From assembly GCA_016742125.1 (NCBI GenBank), contig JACVCM010000002.1, positions 29,083-78,830 of the forward strand: DNA of 49,748 bases, read 5' to 3'. The number at the start of each line of letters is the position of its first letter. Position 1 is the first letter of the stretch. Source of the stretch: Sphingomonadaceae bacterium. GTDB taxonomy: Bacteria; Pseudomonadota; Alphaproteobacteria; Sphingomonadales; Sphingomonadaceae. The notes beneath the pieces were generated by a model. That model saw nothing but the letters and a program-made list of their open reading frames with translations, was not told where the DNA came from and searched no databases. Positions 1 to 7,353 of the stretch are shown piece after piece. Made by a program: the position numbers and the translations under genes.

Positions 1-485
1 TCCCCTTTGCGTTGGTCCTGGCCTGCACCCCGGGCCCTTTGGCCGGTCCGGTTGTAAACCTGCTCGCCATCACGCGTGACGGTGCGGCTGTTTTCGCGTC
101 CGGTGTCGGTCTTGCGGCCATAGGCATCATATTCATAAGCGCGGCCCTGCCGATCGGTGGCCGAGCCTGTGGTGGTGAAACCGTCATCGGTGCGGGTGCG
201 GTCATATTCATAGCTGCGTGTCTGTCCGTTAAAGCCGGTCGACGATCCACTGCCGCTGACGCCGTCTTCGCTGCGGATGCGGTCGCGTTCCCAGGTCGCG
301 GTCGCGCCGTCGCTGGCACGCGTTGCCGTCGCCTCGACACTCAAATTGCCATTGTCGCGGGTAGCGGTCCGGGTTGCTGTGCCCTTGTCATTTTCAATGG
401 TTGTTGTCTTGGTGGTCTGCGCATTGGCCGATGCGGTCAAGGCGATGGCTGCCAGAGGCAAGGCGATAAGATATTTCACGTCCAT
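1..485 (-). CDS. Secreted tyrosine/arginine/threonine-rich repeat protein (3' end outside window)
   Basis: Reading the minus strand from the ATG at 485-483 gives 161 codons open to the window edge, so the C-terminus is missing. Residues 1-22 form a clear Sec signal peptide: a short charged start, a Leu/Ala core and an ANA cleavage site before QTTK. The mature part is polar and repetitive, with Thr/Arg/Asp/Gly-rich stretches and two copies of YEYD, each near an R-G or R-T run. An AGGAG ribosome site lies just before the start. I recognise no enzymatic domain; similar proteins in sphingomonads are annotated hypothetical. A promoter-like motif upstream (532-558) matches one before the ECF sigma gene, so it may be a target of that sigma factor. 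Being a periplasmic or extracellular repeat protein is inferred from the signal peptide and composition. Confidence 0.8.
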   Translation of the reverse strand, partial: MDVKYLIALPLAAIALTASANAQTTKTTTIENDKGTATRTATRDNGNLSVEATATRASDGATATWERDRIRSEDGVSGSGSSTGFNGQTRSYEYDRTRTDDGFTTTGSATDRQGRAYEYDAYGRKTDTGRENSRTVTRDGEQVYNRTGQRARGAGQDQRKG

Positions 486-531
486 TCTCCTTTGATTTGG
501 GGGGAGGGAGAATTTCCCCGCTCCTGACAAT

Positions 532-558
532 CCAACGGATGAGTCGACGAAACCCTTC
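532..558 (-). promoter_or_regulatory. Candidate ECF-sigma promoter of the secreted repeat protein gene
   Basis: On the minus strand GAAGGGT (558-552) is followed after exactly 14 bases by CGTTGG (537-532), about 47 bases before the ATG at 485. The same GAAGGGT-N14-CGT arrangement, also preceded by a TTTTTTC run, lies before the ECF sigma gene at 2429-2455. The shared sequence and spacing are seen directly; that they form the -35 and -10 elements of this sigma factor is inference. Confidence 0.55.
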
Positions 559-912
559 GAAAAAAGGAGCCGGAAATCAAATTACCGCAGCCCTGGCAGC
601 GACCGCGAAACGGCTGCGTCCGTCAAAGGGCGCCTCTCAGCGGAGCAAAGCGCTCAGCGGAGAAGCTCCCTTCGACTTCGTCGCCCGGGGACTGTGGCTC
701 GATTGGGCCTAAGACGCGCTTCAATCATACACTCCGTCGCCCCAGCGAAGGCAGGGGCCCATCACGCCTATCCGCCTAAACCGACAGACGAGATAGGCAC
801 CAGCCTTCGCTGGCGCGACGAAAGAAAGACCGGACTATGGCCACACCCCGAGTATTTTTCGCCAGCGCTCTCGCTGACGGCTCAGGGCTACGGTGATATT
901 ATGATGCGATGA
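559..912. other. Non-coding gap with a palindromic repeat
   Basis: No convincing gene lies between the promoter of the secreted protein gene and the end of the anti-sigma gene. Short open frames here have no ribosome site and no recognisable composition. The gap holds a direct repeat TCAGCGGAG (637-645 and 654-662) and the inverted-repeat element described separately at 736-819. Confidence 0.6.
736..819. repeat. Nested palindromic intergenic repeat
   Basis: The outer arms CCAGCGAAGGC (742-752) and GCCTTCGCTGG (803-813) are perfect complements. Pairing extends outwards through GTCGC/GCGAC with few mismatches. A second inverted pair, GCCTATC (766-772) and GATAGGC (792-798), sits inside. This is the layout of the small palindromic repeats scattered in sphingomonad intergenic regions. 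It could fold as RNA downstream of the anti-sigma gene; no poly-T tract follows. Confidence 0.65.
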
Positions 913-1812
913 TTATTGTGCCCGACGTTGCTGCCGTGCCTGGCGTCGGTCGCGCAATGCCGAACGCAGTTCGGCGCGCTGCTCTGGTGTGGCGTTGCGA
1001 TAACGTTCTCGCAAGGCCTCAACGCGTTCGGGCGAAAGTCGCGCAGTTTCGATTTCCGGCAGAATCTCGCTGGCAACATCGTCTGTCCCTGCCGGATTTA
1101 TCTCGGTGACAGTTTGCGGTTCGGTCGGCTGGACGGCAAGCGGCGCAAAACGTTCATGGCGCCGTTCGATCCTTTTTTCCCGGCGCTCGACGGCCGCCTG
1201 CCGCCATGCTTCCTTGGTAGCCGGCTCGGCATTTTGCGCAAGTTCACGCACCGCTGTGCGAACATCCTGCCTGCTTACTTCGCCCGACCGGACCATCTGA
1301 CGGACTTCCCGGCCGGTAACCGCAAGCCGCTGCCGCGGTGTCAGCGCGGCGAAGTCGGGGTTTTGGCGCAATTCTGTCACCCGGTTGACTATAGCCGCGC
1401 TGCCGGTGGCGGGTTGCGGAGCGGGTGCGACGGTTGTAACCGGGGCTTTGCTTTCCGCGACCATCTGCACCTTGGGCCTGGCTTTCGGCTTGGGTGCTTC
1501 GACAATCTTTGCTTCGACCAGTGCTTCGCTGACCCCGGGGACATAGACAGGATTGCCGAAAATGCCGGCTGCGGCTGCGGTTGCGGTGGCCAGAGAAAAG
1601 ATGGCGACCGAGCCGACAATCCGGCTGGTCCGCCGCCACGGACTGGAACGGCGGGTCCTGGGAAGCGGCAGATGTGTGACGGCATCCACCGCGCCTGTAT
1701 CGCCGCTTTCAACCCGCGCCATCAACCTGTCGGTAAATCCTTCAGGCAAGGTTGGCACGGCATAGGCGTCAAGCAGCTTTGTGACCTCGGGTGAGAATGC
1801 TGGTTCAGCCAT
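913..1812 (-). CDS. Probable transmembrane anti-sigma factor
   Basis: A 299-residue protein whose ATG overlaps the stop codon of the upstream ECF sigma gene (TGATG), so the pair is translationally coupled. Residues 1-60 are cytoplasmic in appearance, with an arginine-rich stretch just before a single predicted membrane segment at about 64-84. The rest would be periplasmic: a Pro/Lys/Ala/Val-rich linker and then a very Arg/Glu-rich helical tail. The C-terminal motif LSPERVEALRERY with a following TPEQRAELR resembles the helical repeats of periplasmic metal- or misfolding-sensing proteins. I see no zinc-binding HxxxCxxC anti-sigma motif. The anti-sigma role rests on gene order, coupling and topology. 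Confidence 0.72.
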   Translation of the reverse strand: MAEPAFSPEVTKLLDAYAVPTLPEGFTDRLMARVESGDTGAVDAVTHLPLPRTRRSSPWRRTSRIVGSVAIFSLATATAAAAGIFGNPVYVPGVSEALVEAKIVEAPKPKARPKVQMVAESKAPVTTVAPAPQPATGSAAIVNRVTELRQNPDFAALTPRQRLAVTGREVRQMVRSGEVSRQDVRTAVRELAQNAEPATKEAWRQAAVERREKRIERRHERFAPLAVQPTEPQTVTEINPAGTDDVASEILPEIETARLSPERVEALRERYRNATPEQRAELRSALRDRRQARQQRRAQ

Positions 1813-2399
1813 CAGGATACTCCCGCCACGCCTTTGCGTTCGACGCAGTCCTTCAAGGATGCACGCGCGCGGAACAGCAGGGATTCAAAAGCCTTCAATT
1901 GCATTTCCAAACTTTCTGCAGCTCCCTGGTTGGGCTGCTCTTCATAATAGGTCAGGATGACCGCGGCGCGCTGCCGGTCGGGCAAAGCCTCGATGCAATC
2001 CTTTACTGCCTGGCCAACCTCAGTTGTTTCCATCTGCCGGTCGGCAAGGGGGCTTTCGTCCTCTCGCTCCGGCACCTCCTCATCGCTGGTAAAGCGTTTG
2101 CGACGGAGGCGGTCCAGGCACTGGTTGACCGTAACCTTTTTCAACCAGGGTGCGATGCCGGATCCACCCGCCTTCCACCGGTCAGCATGATTCCAGAGCT
2201 TTAGCAGCGACTCTTGCGCCACATCCTCTGCTTCGGCCCTTTCGCCTAGCATCCGGTAAGCCACGCGCCACACCATCGCTGCATGACGGTCGGCGGCAAG
2301 ACGCATCGCGGCATGGTCGCGCGCCGCGATGCGCGCCACCAGTTCGTCGTCATTTTCCTCGGTCTGCCTGACCGCTTGCTGCATCATGTTCGCACTCAC
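1812..2399 (-). CDS. ECF-type RNA polymerase sigma factor
   Basis: Sigma-70 region 2 is visible in the motif VWRVAYRMLG followed by EDVAQESLLKLW. Region 4 is visible from ALPDRQRAAVILTYYE through a helix-turn-helix ending in FESLLFRARASLK. The frame is open further upstream, but those residues lack family character and would lie upstream of the candidate promoter at 2429-2455. I take the GTG at 2399 (195 residues); the ATG at 2387 (191 residues) is a close alternative. The gene is followed with a one-base overlap by a membrane protein that is its likely anti-sigma partner. A promoter motif shared with the secreted repeat protein gene suggests autoregulation. It is not the EcfG general-stress factor as far as I can tell, because no nepR or phyR is adjacent. 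Confidence 0.88.
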   Translation of the reverse strand: MSANMMQQAVRQTEENDDELVARIAARDHAAMRLAADRHAAMVWRVAYRMLGERAEAEDVAQESLLKLWNHADRWKAGGSGIAPWLKKVTVNQCLDRLRRKRFTSDEEVPEREDESPLADRQMETTEVGQAVKDCIEALPDRQRAAVILTYYEEQPNQGAAESLEMQLKAFESLLFRARASLKDCVERKGVAGVS

Positions 2400-2428
2400 A
2401 AAAGCAGTGTTCACCGGGCCTACCCCCA

Positions 2429-2455
2429 AATACGCCCGTAACGCAAAGACCCTTC
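2429..2455 (-). promoter_or_regulatory. Candidate autoregulated ECF-sigma promoter
   Basis: On the minus strand GAAGGGT (2455-2449) is followed after 14 bases by CGTATT (2434-2429), 30 bases before the GTG start of the sigma gene. It matches the motif at 532-558 in both boxes and in spacing, including a preceding TTTTTTC run. A start of transcription near 2422 is inferred. Confidence 0.55.
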
Positions 2456-2535
2456 GAAAAAATTTCCTGGCCGCGTTCGAAGGTTGGACAAAGTTTCCGC
2501 TTCTAAGCTCTGCATAATCATGCTTGTGTGGCGAT

Positions 2536-3321
2536 ATGAATGCTGAGGCCGTTTCCGAACCCATTGCCACACCCGCCGCCACAATGGTGATTTTTCGGGA
2601 GAATCCAGATAGCGGTTCGCCTTTGCTGTTGATGGTCGAGCGGATCAAGGCGATGGCCTTTGCAGGGGGTGCAGCGGTCTTTCCCGGCGGGAAGGTCGAC
2701 GCGGCGGATTTCGATTATGCCGACATGCTGAGCGCCGACTTGCCCTTGGATGAGGCTGCGGCACGGCTGGCGGCGATACGTGAGACAATAGAGGAGGCCG
2801 GGCTGGCGCTGGGACTGGCAGGCGTTACTGACCCTGCCGATTGCGGTGCTGCGCGGGAAGCATTACATGATGGCGAAAGCTTGCAAGCGGTTTGTAACCG
2901 GCATGGATGGGCGCCTGATTTCAACAAGCTGGTGCCGTGGTCGCGCTGGCGGCCTCCGGCATTCGAAGGTGCGAGCCGGGTGTTCGATGCGCGATTCTAT
3001 CTGGTTGACGCCGGCAACAGTGCGCCACTCGCGACCGTCGACAATACCGAGAATACCGCCCTGTTCTGGGCGAGCGCGGCCGATGCACTGCAATGCGCCG
3101 ATGACGGCAAAATCAAGATCATCTTCCCGACGCGGCGCAATCTGGAGCGGCTGGCGATGTTCGGCAGCTTCGATTCTGCAGCGGCGCACGCGGCGGAGCA
3201 TCCGGTGTCGACCGTGCTGACCTATATCGACAAGCGTGAGGACGGAAACTGGCTCTGCATACCCGACGGGCATGGCTATCCGGTACTTGAGGAATCGTTG
3301 GACAAGGCGATGCGCGGTTGA
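2536..3321 (+). CDS. NUDIX hydrolase (CoA/nucleoside diphosphatase type)
   Basis: A 261-residue protein from the ATG at 2536; a TTG four codons earlier is less likely. The split Nudix box is visible: FPGGKVD at about 49-55, then a roughly 25-residue insertion, then RETIEEAG at 82-89, which supplies the metal-binding glutamates. The long insertion between the glycines and the RE..EE core is typical of NUDT7/NUDT19-like enzymes rather than compact MutT proteins. The substrate, possibly coenzyme A derivatives, cannot be read from sequence. It is divergent from the ECF sigma gene. Its stop overlaps the TTG start of the nucleoside transporter (TTGA), so the two are coupled. Confidence 0.85.
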   Translation: MNAEAVSEPIATPAATMVIFRENPDSGSPLLLMVERIKAMAFAGGAAVFPGGKVDAADFDYADMLSADLPLDEAAARLAAIRETIEEAGLALGLAGVTDPADCGAAREALHDGESLQAVCNRHGWAPDFNKLVPWSRWRPPAFEGASRVFDARFYLVDAGNSAPLATVDNTENTALFWASAADALQCADDGKIKIIFPTRRNLERLAMFGSFDSAAAHAAEHPVSTVLTYIDKREDGNWLCIPDGHGYPVLEESLDKAMRG

Positions 3322-4586
3322 CGGCGCTGCTCCAGCAATTGCAGGGGCTGGTCGGGATTTCCGCGATCCTGCTGTTGGCATGGGCATTGTCGGAACAGCG
3401 CAAGGCCTTTCCCGACTGGCGCTGGGTCGGCGGTGCGTTGCTCCTGCAAATCCTGATCGCGCTGGTGATTGTGCGCGTGCCGTTGGTTTGGGACATCATC
3501 ACGCTCGCCAACCACGGCGTAACCGCCGTTGAAAAGGCGACTTTGGTCGGCTCCAGCTATATGTTCGGCTATACCGGAGGTGGCGAATTGCCCTTCGTTC
3601 TAAAGGAAGGCGCGCAGGCACCGTTGATCATAGCATTCCAGATATTGCCGCTGGTAATCGTCTTTTCGGCACTGGCGGCTTTGTTGTGGCACTGGAAAAT
3701 ATTGTCCGTCATTGTGCGCGGGCTGAGTTGGGCGATGCAAAGGACGATGGGTGTCAGCGGCGTTGTGGGCCTGAGTGGTGGCGCGAATATCTTCCTGGGT
3801 GTGGTCGAATCGCCGCTCGTTGTCCGTGCCTATTTCGACAGGATGAGCCGTAGCGAATTGTTCATGGTCATGGTGCTCGCGATGTCGACGATTTCCGGCG
3901 CGATCCTCATTCTCTATGCGCAGACGCTGGCCAAGACGGTACCCGATGCCGTCGGGCATATGATATCGGCCTCGCTCATCTCGTTGCCTGCCGCGGTCCT
4001 GATTGCGCGGCTGATGGTGCCCGGCGGGGGCGAGACGCAGACCGACTCCGACGACAGCAGCCTGAAATATGAAAGCAGCATCGACGCGATCATCAAGGGC
4101 ACGATGGATGGCGTGCAGCTTTTCCTTGCAGTTATCGGCATCATCATTGTGGTGTTTGCACTGGTCGCATTGGTTGACCAGATGCTGACGGTGATGCCCC
4201 CAATCGATGGCGAGCCGCTGACGCTGCGCCGGATATTCGGCTGGCTGTTTGCGCCATTGATGTGGGCGATAGGTGTGCCGTGGGAGGAGGCCGGAACGGC
4301 AGGCGCGTTGATGGGGACCAAGGCAATATTGAACGAATATGTCGCCTATCTCGACATGGCAGCGCTTGCCGAGGGAACGCTTGGGCTGCGCAGCAAGCTG
4401 ATCGTTACCTACGCCTTGTGCGGCGTCGCCAATCTCGCCAGCGTCGGCCTTCTGGTTTCGACCATCGGCACACTATGCCCCGCACGCCGCGCCGATGCAG
4501 CGTCTTTGGGCATGAAAAGCTGGGTTGCCGGTAATTTTGCCTCGGCGATGACAGGGGCGATGATCGGGCTTGTGACCGCCGTCTAG
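3318..4586 (+). CDS. Concentrative nucleoside transporter (CNT/NupC family)
   Basis: A 422-residue inner-membrane protein, close to the roughly 400 of E. coli NupC. Family signatures are clear: GGANIFLGVVESP (about 154-166), MGTKAILNEYVAY (332-344) and ALCGVANLASVG (366-377), which line the substrate and ion sites in this family. Many hydrophobic helices flank a short acidic loop near 240-255 (DSDDSS). The start is a TTG overlapping the stop of the NUDIX gene; there is no better in-frame ATG that keeps the first helix. It should import nucleosides with a cation. Coupling to a NUDIX hydrolase fits nucleotide scavenging, though this is inference. Its stop overlaps the convergent ferredoxin gene by four bases. 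Confidence 0.9.
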   Translation: MTALLQQLQGLVGISAILLLAWALSEQRKAFPDWRWVGGALLLQILIALVIVRVPLVWDIITLANHGVTAVEKATLVGSSYMFGYTGGGELPFVLKEGAQAPLIIAFQILPLVIVFSALAALLWHWKILSVIVRGLSWAMQRTMGVSGVVGLSGGANIFLGVVESPLVVRAYFDRMSRSELFMVMVLAMSTISGAILILYAQTLAKTVPDAVGHMISASLISLPAAVLIARLMVPGGGETQTDSDDSSLKYESSIDAIIKGTMDGVQLFLAVIGIIIVVFALVALVDQMLTVMPPIDGEPLTLRRIFGWLFAPLMWAIGVPWEEAGTAGALMGTKAILNEYVAYLDMAALAEGTLGLRSKLIVTYALCGVANLASVGLLVSTIGTLCPARRADAASLGMKSWVAGNFASAMTGAMIGLVTAV

Positions 4587-4900
4587 TCTTCGGGCGCGAT
4601 CGTCACGATCAAGCCATCCAGCGCATCGCTGACCGGAATCTGGCACGACAGCCGTGATGTTGCATTGCGATGGTCGGTGCTGTCGAGCAGGTCGTTTTCG
4701 TCTTCGCCCATTTTCGGCAGACGGTCGGCAAAGGCCGGGTCGACATGCACATGACAGGTCGCGCAGGAACAGCAACCGCCGCACAGTGCCAGCAATTCGT
4801 CAAAGCCGTTGTCGCGGATCACCTCCATGAGGGAAAGGCCGCTTTCCGCTTCAACGTCGCGCGCTTCGCCATCGCGTGAAATAACCGTTATCTTCGTCAT
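4583..4900 (-). CDS. 2Fe-2S ferredoxin, adrenodoxin type
   Basis: A 105-residue electron carrier. Cluster ligands are C40, C46, C49 and C86 (CX5CX2C then a distant Cys in RLSCQIP), the vertebrate/alphaproteobacterial adrenodoxin pattern. Two further cysteines (C43, C44) lie inside the first loop. The acidic stretch around 66-72 (EDENDLLD) is the usual docking surface for a reductase or P450. It is not next to fdx-isc genes, so it more likely serves a monooxygenase or another redox partner elsewhere. The gene is convergent with the transporter, with overlapping stops. Confidence 0.93.
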   Translation of the reverse strand: MTKITVISRDGEARDVEAESGLSLMEVIRDNGFDELLALCGGCCSCATCHVHVDPAFADRLPKMGEDENDLLDSTDHRNATSRLSCQIPVSDALDGLIVTIAPED

Positions 4901-5047
4901 GGAACGACCCCCGATGTCTTGAATTCAAGCGCCTGATAAGTGTGCCGGGCCTTGATGTGAAGCCCTAATTTCGTGGGGATAAGTCTGGTGCCGCCCTTGG
5001 CCAATACAGGCGCAATGCCTATGTCGTGCGCAACAGAATCAGAAAGC

Positions 5048-6007
5048 ATGTCCATGTCAGAAAATCGCCACGCACCCGTCATCATCATCGGTTCCGGACC
5101 GGCGGGCTATACCGCCGCCGTGTATGCCGCGCGCGCGAATCTGTCGCCGATGATCGTCACCGGCGTCGAAGTCGGCGGGCAGTTGATGACCACGACCGAT
5201 GTCGACAACTGGCCGGGCGACGACGAAGGGGTGCTTGGCCCCGAACTGATGGAGCGGATGCGCAAGCATGCCGAACGCTTCGGCACACGGATCGAGAATG
5301 ACTATATTGAAAAGGTCGATTTTTCCAAACGACCCTTCACACTGACGGGCGGTGCGGGCGACTATACCGCCGATGCGGTGATCATCGCCACCGGCGCAAG
5401 CGCGCAATATCTTGGACTACCGAGCGAGACGGCATATATGGGCAAGGGCGTATCTGCCTGCGCGACTTGCGATGGCTTTTTCTACCGCAACAAGCCGGTC
5501 GCAGTGATCGGCGGGGGCAATACAGCAGTCGAGGAAGCCTTGTATCTCGCCAATATCGCCAGCCATGTGACGCTGGTTCACCGCCGCGACAAGCTGAAGG
5601 CCGAGAAAATCCTGCAGGACCGCCTGTTCGCGCGCGAGGCAGAGGGCAAGGTTACGATACGGTGGAACCACAGGCTTGATGAAGTGCTGGGCGATAGCAG
5701 TGGCGTCACCGGCATGCGGATTGCCGCGACTGACGGCAGCGGGTCGGAAGAAATTGAACTGCACGGCGTCTTCATCGCCATCGGCCACAAGCCCAATACC
5801 GGTATTTTCGAGGGTCATCTCGATATGGCTGGCGGCTATATCAAGGTGCGCGGCGGGGCCGAGGGACAGTCAACCGAAACCAGCGTGCCGGGCGTGTTCG
5901 CCTGTGGTGACGTGATGGACCACATCTATCGCCAGGCGGTGACGAGCGCGGGTACGGGCTGCATGGCCGCGCTGGATGCGGAACGGTTTGTGGATGCGAA
6001 TGGGTGA
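5048..6007 (+). CDS. trxB: Thioredoxin reductase
   Basis: A 319-residue FAD/NADPH flavoprotein, the length of E. coli TrxB. The FAD dinucleotide fold GSGPAG is at 15-20, the redox-active CATC at 138-141, the NADPH fold GGGNTA at 155-160, and the C-terminal FAD motif GVFACGDV near the end. It transfers electrons from NADPH to thioredoxin in the cytoplasm. I chose the ATG at 5048, with a weak AGAAAG site upstream; the ATG at 5054 is equally possible. The frame extends to 4973, but those residues precede the normal N-terminus. A second member of the family, with CPIC, lies at 42850. Confidence 0.95.
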   Translation: MSMSENRHAPVIIIGSGPAGYTAAVYAARANLSPMIVTGVEVGGQLMTTTDVDNWPGDDEGVLGPELMERMRKHAERFGTRIENDYIEKVDFSKRPFTLTGGAGDYTADAVIIATGASAQYLGLPSETAYMGKGVSACATCDGFFYRNKPVAVIGGGNTAVEEALYLANIASHVTLVHRRDKLKAEKILQDRLFAREAEGKVTIRWNHRLDEVLGDSSGVTGMRIAATDGSGSEEIELHGVFIAIGHKPNTGIFEGHLDMAGGYIKVRGGAEGQSTETSVPGVFACGDVMDHIYRQAVTSAGTGCMAALDAERFVDANG

Positions 6008-6016
6008 GCTTGAGTT

Positions 6017-6210
6017 AATCCCTCTCCCCTTGCGGGCGTGGAGGGATCAGTCCCCCGGACTGATCCGAGAGGCTCCACGGGTAGGGTGCGGGGTCCGCGT
6101 CGCGTCTGCGACGCAAATGACTCTCTACGATTGCGTGTTGCGCCAAGATTTTTGGACGGCTTGCCGCCGTCCGCACCCACCCCCTACCCCCTCCCGTAAA
6201 GGGAGGGGGG
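6017..6210. repeat. Composite palindromic intergenic element
   Basis: The ends are complementary in pattern: CCCTCTCCCCTTGCGGG at the left pairs roughly with a right end that reads CCCCCTCCCTTTACGGG on the other strand. Internally, GGGTAGGGTGCGGGGTCCG complements the block of C-rich sequence near 6168-6188. It contains two tight hairpins: GGATCAGTC/GACTGATCC (6044-6052, 6058-6066) and CCCCCTCCC/GGGAGGGGG (6187-6195, 6201-6209). It fills the gap between trxB and the convergent DUF4199 gene and may also end transcription. Confidence 0.6.
6187..6209. terminator. Strong hairpin between convergent genes
   Basis: A perfect 9-bp stem, CCCCCTCCC and GGGAGGGGG, with a 5-base loop sits between the ends of trxB and the DUF4199 gene. 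No T-run follows on either strand, so it is only a possible terminator or part of the larger repeat. Confidence 0.4.
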
Positions 6211-6218
6211 CGGTGCCT

Positions 6219-6746
6219 CTAACCCTTCGCCGGCATGAAACTGCTCTTGCGGAGCAACGCCGCCGAGATCAGCGACACCAGCAAGGCGACCGGGGCGATC
6301 TCGGTAAAGGTCATCGCCATGCGGAATAGCGGATTTTTATACTGTTCGGCGAACCCCTGCATTTCGGCCGAGAATTTGGCTATTTCGGCAGCCGATTTGC
6401 CTTCCGCGCGCATATTCTCGATGCTCTTGGCGATATATTCGGCCATGAACGTGCCGCCGGTTCGCCAATTATATACTTCCCAGCTCAGCACATAGAAAAG
6501 CGACGAGATGAGCGCGATCCCCATGCCGACGCCAAAGGCTTTCCAGAAAGTGATAACGCCGCCCTGTTCGACATCGCGATAGCGTTTGACGCCCACGAAG
6601 ACGAAGCTCAGCGCAATGAGCATCGACAGGTAACCCGCGACCATGCCCATCATGCCATGATCGGACACCAAGGCCATGCCGGTATACATGCCAATGACGA
6701 CGATGACGCCCGAAATGACGCCGTAAACTGCGATTATCCTGCCCAT
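6219..6746 (-). CDS. DUF4199 four-helix membrane protein
   Basis: A 175-residue inner-membrane protein with four predicted helices, at roughly 4-26, 33-53, 67-88 and 145-165. The segment between helices 3 and 4 (about 90-140) is amphipathic and contains MAEYIAKSIENMRAEGKS. This architecture and the K/R-Y-R-D motif after helix 2 fit DUF4199, whose function is unknown. A GGGGGGAGG ribosome site precedes the ATG. It lies 100 bases downstream of a membrane-tethered LuxR regulator on the same strand, and the two may be one unit. Confidence 0.8.
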   Translation of the reverse strand: MGRIIAVYGVISGVIVVIGMYTGMALVSDHGMMGMVAGYLSMLIALSFVFVGVKRYRDVEQGGVITFWKAFGVGMGIALISSLFYVLSWEVYNWRTGGTFMAEYIAKSIENMRAEGKSAAEIAKFSAEMQGFAEQYKNPLFRMAMTFTEIAPVALLVSLISAALLRKSSFMPAKG

Positions 6747-6846
6747 CGGAATCCTCCCCCCGGTCTAGGAATGACATAGGAGCTAGACGAGCACAATGGC
6801 ACCGGTCCATCGCCCAAATGGGTGATTGGGGACAAATCGCCGATAT

Positions 6847-7260
6847 TTACGGGAGAATGTCGAGTTGCTGCGCCTTGCGGATCGCCTGCGTGCGGCTGGC
6901 GACCTCCAGCTTTTCGAACAGCCGCGCGACATGGGTCTTGACCGTGTTGGGCGAGATATCGAGCCGCCGGGCAATCACCTTGTTGGCATGCCCCGCCGCC
7001 AGCATTTCAAGCACCTCGGTTTCGCGCGCGCTGATCCCGAGCGCCTTGATAGCCGCAACATTTCTCTCAAAGCCCGGTCCGCGCGGCTTTGCGGTCAGGC
7101 GGTTGCCCAGCCAGATCCCGAGCGTAACGAACAGCAGCGCGATCATGCCGACATAGAATTCGGTCGACCATTCGCGGACGGCATGTTTGTAGTCGAGCCA
7201 TTCTAGGAGGAAGGCCCCGGCGGCCAATGCCAGCCCATAGAAGATCATCACCCTCCACAT
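6847..7260 (-). CDS. Membrane-anchored LuxR-type transcription regulator
   Basis: A 137-residue protein. Two hydrophobic helices (about 5-20 and 37-54) are followed by a linker and a complete LuxR helix-turn-helix: LSARETEVLEML type start at about 76, then IARRLDISPNTVKTHVARLFEKL. The linker contains GISARETEVLEMLAAGHANK. There is no receiver or ligand domain, so DNA binding would be governed by the membrane segment or an interacting protein. The start at 7260 is assumed; an ATG four codons later is also possible. The neighbour downstream is a DUF4199 membrane protein, its likely partner or target by proximity. Confidence 0.85.
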   Translation of the reverse strand: MWRVMIFYGLALAAGAFLLEWLDYKHAVREWSTEFYVGMIALLFVTLGIWLGNRLTAKPRGPGFERNVAAIKALGISARETEVLEMLAAGHANKVIARRLDISPNTVKTHVARLFEKLEVASRTQAIRKAQQLDILP

Positions 7261-7353
7261 GCGCGCAATAAATCACTGGTGATCGTCGATGACAAGCCGC
7301 TTGCCATTGCGAGCTGTATCACCTAGATAATACAGCTAACAGGAGGGCAAATC

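Noticed and set aside
12..527. 171-residue open frame on the plus strand
   Set aside because: It lies opposite the minus-strand gene with a signal peptide and ribosome site, and its own sequence lacks any domain.
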